From an uncultured Austwickia sp. (GTDB lineage Bacteria > Actinomycetota > Actinomycetes > Actinomycetales > Dermatophilaceae): DNA of 6,744 nt. How positions within the stretch are numbered: the stretch's first letter is position 1; every line of letters starts with the position of its first letter. Location: assembly GCA_934678955.1 (NCBI GenBank), contig CAKUSI010000202.1, positions 1-6,744 of the forward strand, written 5' to 3'. Below the pieces are notes generated by a model. It worked only from the letters and a program-made list of their open reading frames with translations, made no database searches and had not been told where the DNA came from. Below are positions 5,127 to 6,744 of the stretch, one piece after another. A program made the position numbers and the translations under genes.

Positions 5127-6635
5127 ATGGCTGCGGTGTACGACGACTACGGCCCGGATCGGGTCGGCTTCTTCTTCGGGCTGACGGGCCCCCGGCTGGC
5201 GGCCTTGACCCTCGCGGTCATCCCTGTGTTCGTGGCGGCCAACCAGCAACGCTGGCTGCTCGCGGCCCAACTCGCCGGGCTCGCTGCCGTGGTGACGGTG
5301 CTGGTCGTCGTCCCCGTCCGCGGCCGATCGGCCACCGGCTGGCTTGTCGCCAGCCTCAGCTTCACCGCCGGCAAGGCGCTCGGCTGGACTTCGTGGCGCA
5401 GCAAGGCCGCCACAGGCAAGGCCGAAGCCCTCGAGAACGCGGACCTGCCCGGCGTGATGACCGGCATCGAGGTCCACGACGGCGCCCCCAAGGGTCCGGC
5501 GCAGACCCGGTACGCCGTCATCCAGGACCACGGCCTGCGCACGTGGGCGATGACCGCCGCGATCCGACACCCCGGCGTCGGCATGGCCGAGGGCGAGCGC
5601 CGCGACCAGTACGGCCGCGGCCTGACCGAGCTGCTGGACGTCGCCGCCCGGGCGTCCCTGATCAGCGACGTGGTGTTCCTGGTCCGCAACGTCCCCGACG
5701 ACGGCGCCGAACGCCAGCAGTGGATCGCAACCCATCGGCGTCCCGACGGCCCCGAACTCGCCCGCCGGATGAACGACGAGCTCGCCACCGCGCTGACCCG
5801 CGCCGCCGTCCGCACCGAGGCCTTCGTGAGCTTCGTGGTCCCCGAAACCCGGATTGCGAAGCAGGCCCGCGAGTTCGGTGGCGGCCTGGAGGGCCGTACC
5901 CGCGTCCTGTACGCGCTGGCCGACGAGATCTCCGCGATGCTGCGCGGCGGCATGGGCATGACCGACGTGACCTGGCTCACCTCACCCCAGCTGGCGCTCG
6001 CCGTCCGCACCGGTTTCGCGCCCGCCGACCGCGCCGCGATCATCGACGCCCTCGCCGCCCACCAGACCGACCCGACCGTGTGCACCGACGTGCCGTGGGC
6101 GATGGCCGGCCCCTCCGGCGCCGACACGACGATGCGGCACTACTCCCACGACGCCTGGAACTCGATCAGCTCCACCATCAAGCTCCCCGACCGGGGCGCC
6201 TGCCTCGGCGCCCTCGCGCCGGTGCTCACCCCGTCCGAGCCGGGGGAGCGGCGCAGCTACACGGTCGTGTTCCCGATCCTGCCCTTCAGCCGCGCCGACC
6301 GGCAGACCGCCTCCGGCGAATGGGCCGCCGACATGGGCGAAGGCCTCCGGGGCCGGCTTCAGATCCGGCAACGCTCCCGCGACCGCGCCAACATCAACCG
6401 CGCCCACCGCCTCGACGCGGAACTCGCCTCCGGGCATGCCCTCACCCGCCCGTACGCGGTCGCGTGCGTCACCGTCGCCAAGACCATGCGCGTCGCCGAG
6501 TTCGGACGCCGCCTCGAGGCGTCCATCCGGCGCGCCGGCTTCGCACCCCTGCGCCTCGACCTCGCCCAGGACGCCGGCTTCGCCGCCGCCACCCTGCCGC
6601 TCGGACTCGGACTCACCCGGAAGGCCGACGAATGA
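5127..6635 (+). CDS. SCO6880-family PrgI-like T4SS protein
   Basis: The 502-aa product has two adjoining membrane helices near the N-terminus (about 19-38 and 43-64), as in PrgI/VirB3-like proteins, followed by a large cytoplasmic domain. Features I recognise from the SCO6880 family are FFFGLTGPRLA (15-25), LPGVMTGIEVHDG (107-119), AVIQDHGLRTWAMTAAI (130-146), the segment EFGGGLEGRTRVLYALADEI (about 249-268), MGMTDVTWLTSPQLALAVRTGF, and RHYSHDAW with a following TIKLPDRGACLGALAPVL. The fusion of a VirB3-like membrane part to a long domain is characteristic of actinobacterial conjugation loci. The protein is thought to work next to the VirB4 ATPase encoded downstream. Length and both ends look complete. 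The ATG at 5127 has only a weak SD (CAGG) but lies 14 bases after the previous stop, which favours coupled translation. Confidence 0.88.
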   Translation: MAAVYDDYGPDRVGFFFGLTGPRLAALTLAVIPVFVAANQQRWLLAAQLAGLAAVVTVLVVVPVRGRSATGWLVASLSFTAGKALGWTSWRSKAATGKAEALENADLPGVMTGIEVHDGAPKGPAQTRYAVIQDHGLRTWAMTAAIRHPGVGMAEGERRDQYGRGLTELLDVAARASLISDVVFLVRNVPDDGAERQQWIATHRRPDGPELARRMNDELATALTRAAVRTEAFVSFVVPETRIAKQAREFGGGLEGRTRVLYALADEISAMLRGGMGMTDVTWLTSPQLALAVRTGFAPADRAAIIDALAAHQTDPTVCTDVPWAMAGPSGADTTMRHYSHDAWNSISSTIKLPDRGACLGALAPVLTPSEPGERRSYTVVFPILPFSRADRQTASGEWAADMGEGLRGRLQIRQRSRDRANINRAHRLDAELASGHALTRPYAVACVTVAKTMRVAEFGRRLEASIRRAGFAPLRLDLAQDAGFAAATLPLGLGLTRKADE

Positions 6636-6744
6636 GGACACCGGCCCGCGGACGCTCCACCGCCCAACTGCTCGCCGACTTCGGCCACGACCTACCCACC
6701 AAACCCGAACCCGAACGTCCCGGCAAGGAGCCCTACCTGTTCCA
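6632..6744 (+). CDS. N-terminus of the VirB4-type T4SS ATPase (partial, runs off the window)
   Basis: The ATG overlaps the stop of the SCO6880-like gene (ATGA), and GGAAGG at 6619-6624 gives an SD site 7 bases upstream. Thirty-seven codons are visible, beginning MRTPARGRSTAQLLADFG and ending in PGKEPYLF at the window edge, with no stop. In actinobacterial conjugative elements the gene after SCO6880 encodes the ATP-binding VirB4/TraC-like protein that powers transfer, and a basic start followed by a Pro-rich stretch and a PYLF-type segment fits it. The Walker motifs lie outside the window, so the product is inferred from order and the N-terminal pattern. Confidence 0.7.
   Translation, partial: MRTPARGRSTAQLLADFGHDLPTKPEPERPGKEPYLF

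Noticed and set aside
5106..6641. Long minus-strand open frames opposite the SCO6880-like gene
   Set aside because: These are typical shadows of a GC-rich coding frame; the plus-strand frame has clear family features.

Overview
The window reads as a high-GC actinobacterial chromosome or plasmid segment carrying part of a conjugative element. The evidence is the strongly G/C-biased third codon positions, the Ala/Gly/Arg/Pro-rich proteins, and a gene series typical of actinobacterial type IV secretion (T4SS) loci. I cannot name the genus.

Layout. Bases 1-43 hold the last codons of an upstream gene. Its stop overlaps the start of a 272-aa membrane-anchored protein (43-861, conserved actinobacterial conjugation protein, VirB8-like topology). 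A 475-aa polytopic TrbL/VirB6-like protein of the SCO6881 type follows (872-2299). After an interruption, the plus-strand series resumes with a 74-aa acidic protein (4888-5112), a 502-aa SCO6880-family (PrgI-like) protein (5127-6635) and, overlapping its stop, the first 37 codons of what is very probably the VirB4-type ATPase (6632 to the window end). Short gaps and ATGA/TGATG overlaps indicate translational coupling within each half.

Between the two halves, about 2.3-4.87 kb is a block of different character: lower G+C, more non-coding DNA, and two genes on the opposite strand. One (3623 to 2508) encodes a 371-aa protein with an N-terminal DUF4062 domain and an unrecognised C-terminal domain. 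The other, upstream of it (4416 to 3895), encodes a 173-aa unrecognised protein whose strand pattern resembles a PH-like beta domain. The block is best read as accessory cargo inserted into the transfer operon. A defence or immune-type role is a hypothesis suggested by the DUF4062 domain and the location; nothing in the sequence proves it.

The non-coding parts of the block hold several inverted repeats. The most striking is a nested pair at 4601-4662 in the gap between the divergent genes. No tRNA, rRNA, CRISPR array, transposase or integrase is visible in the window.
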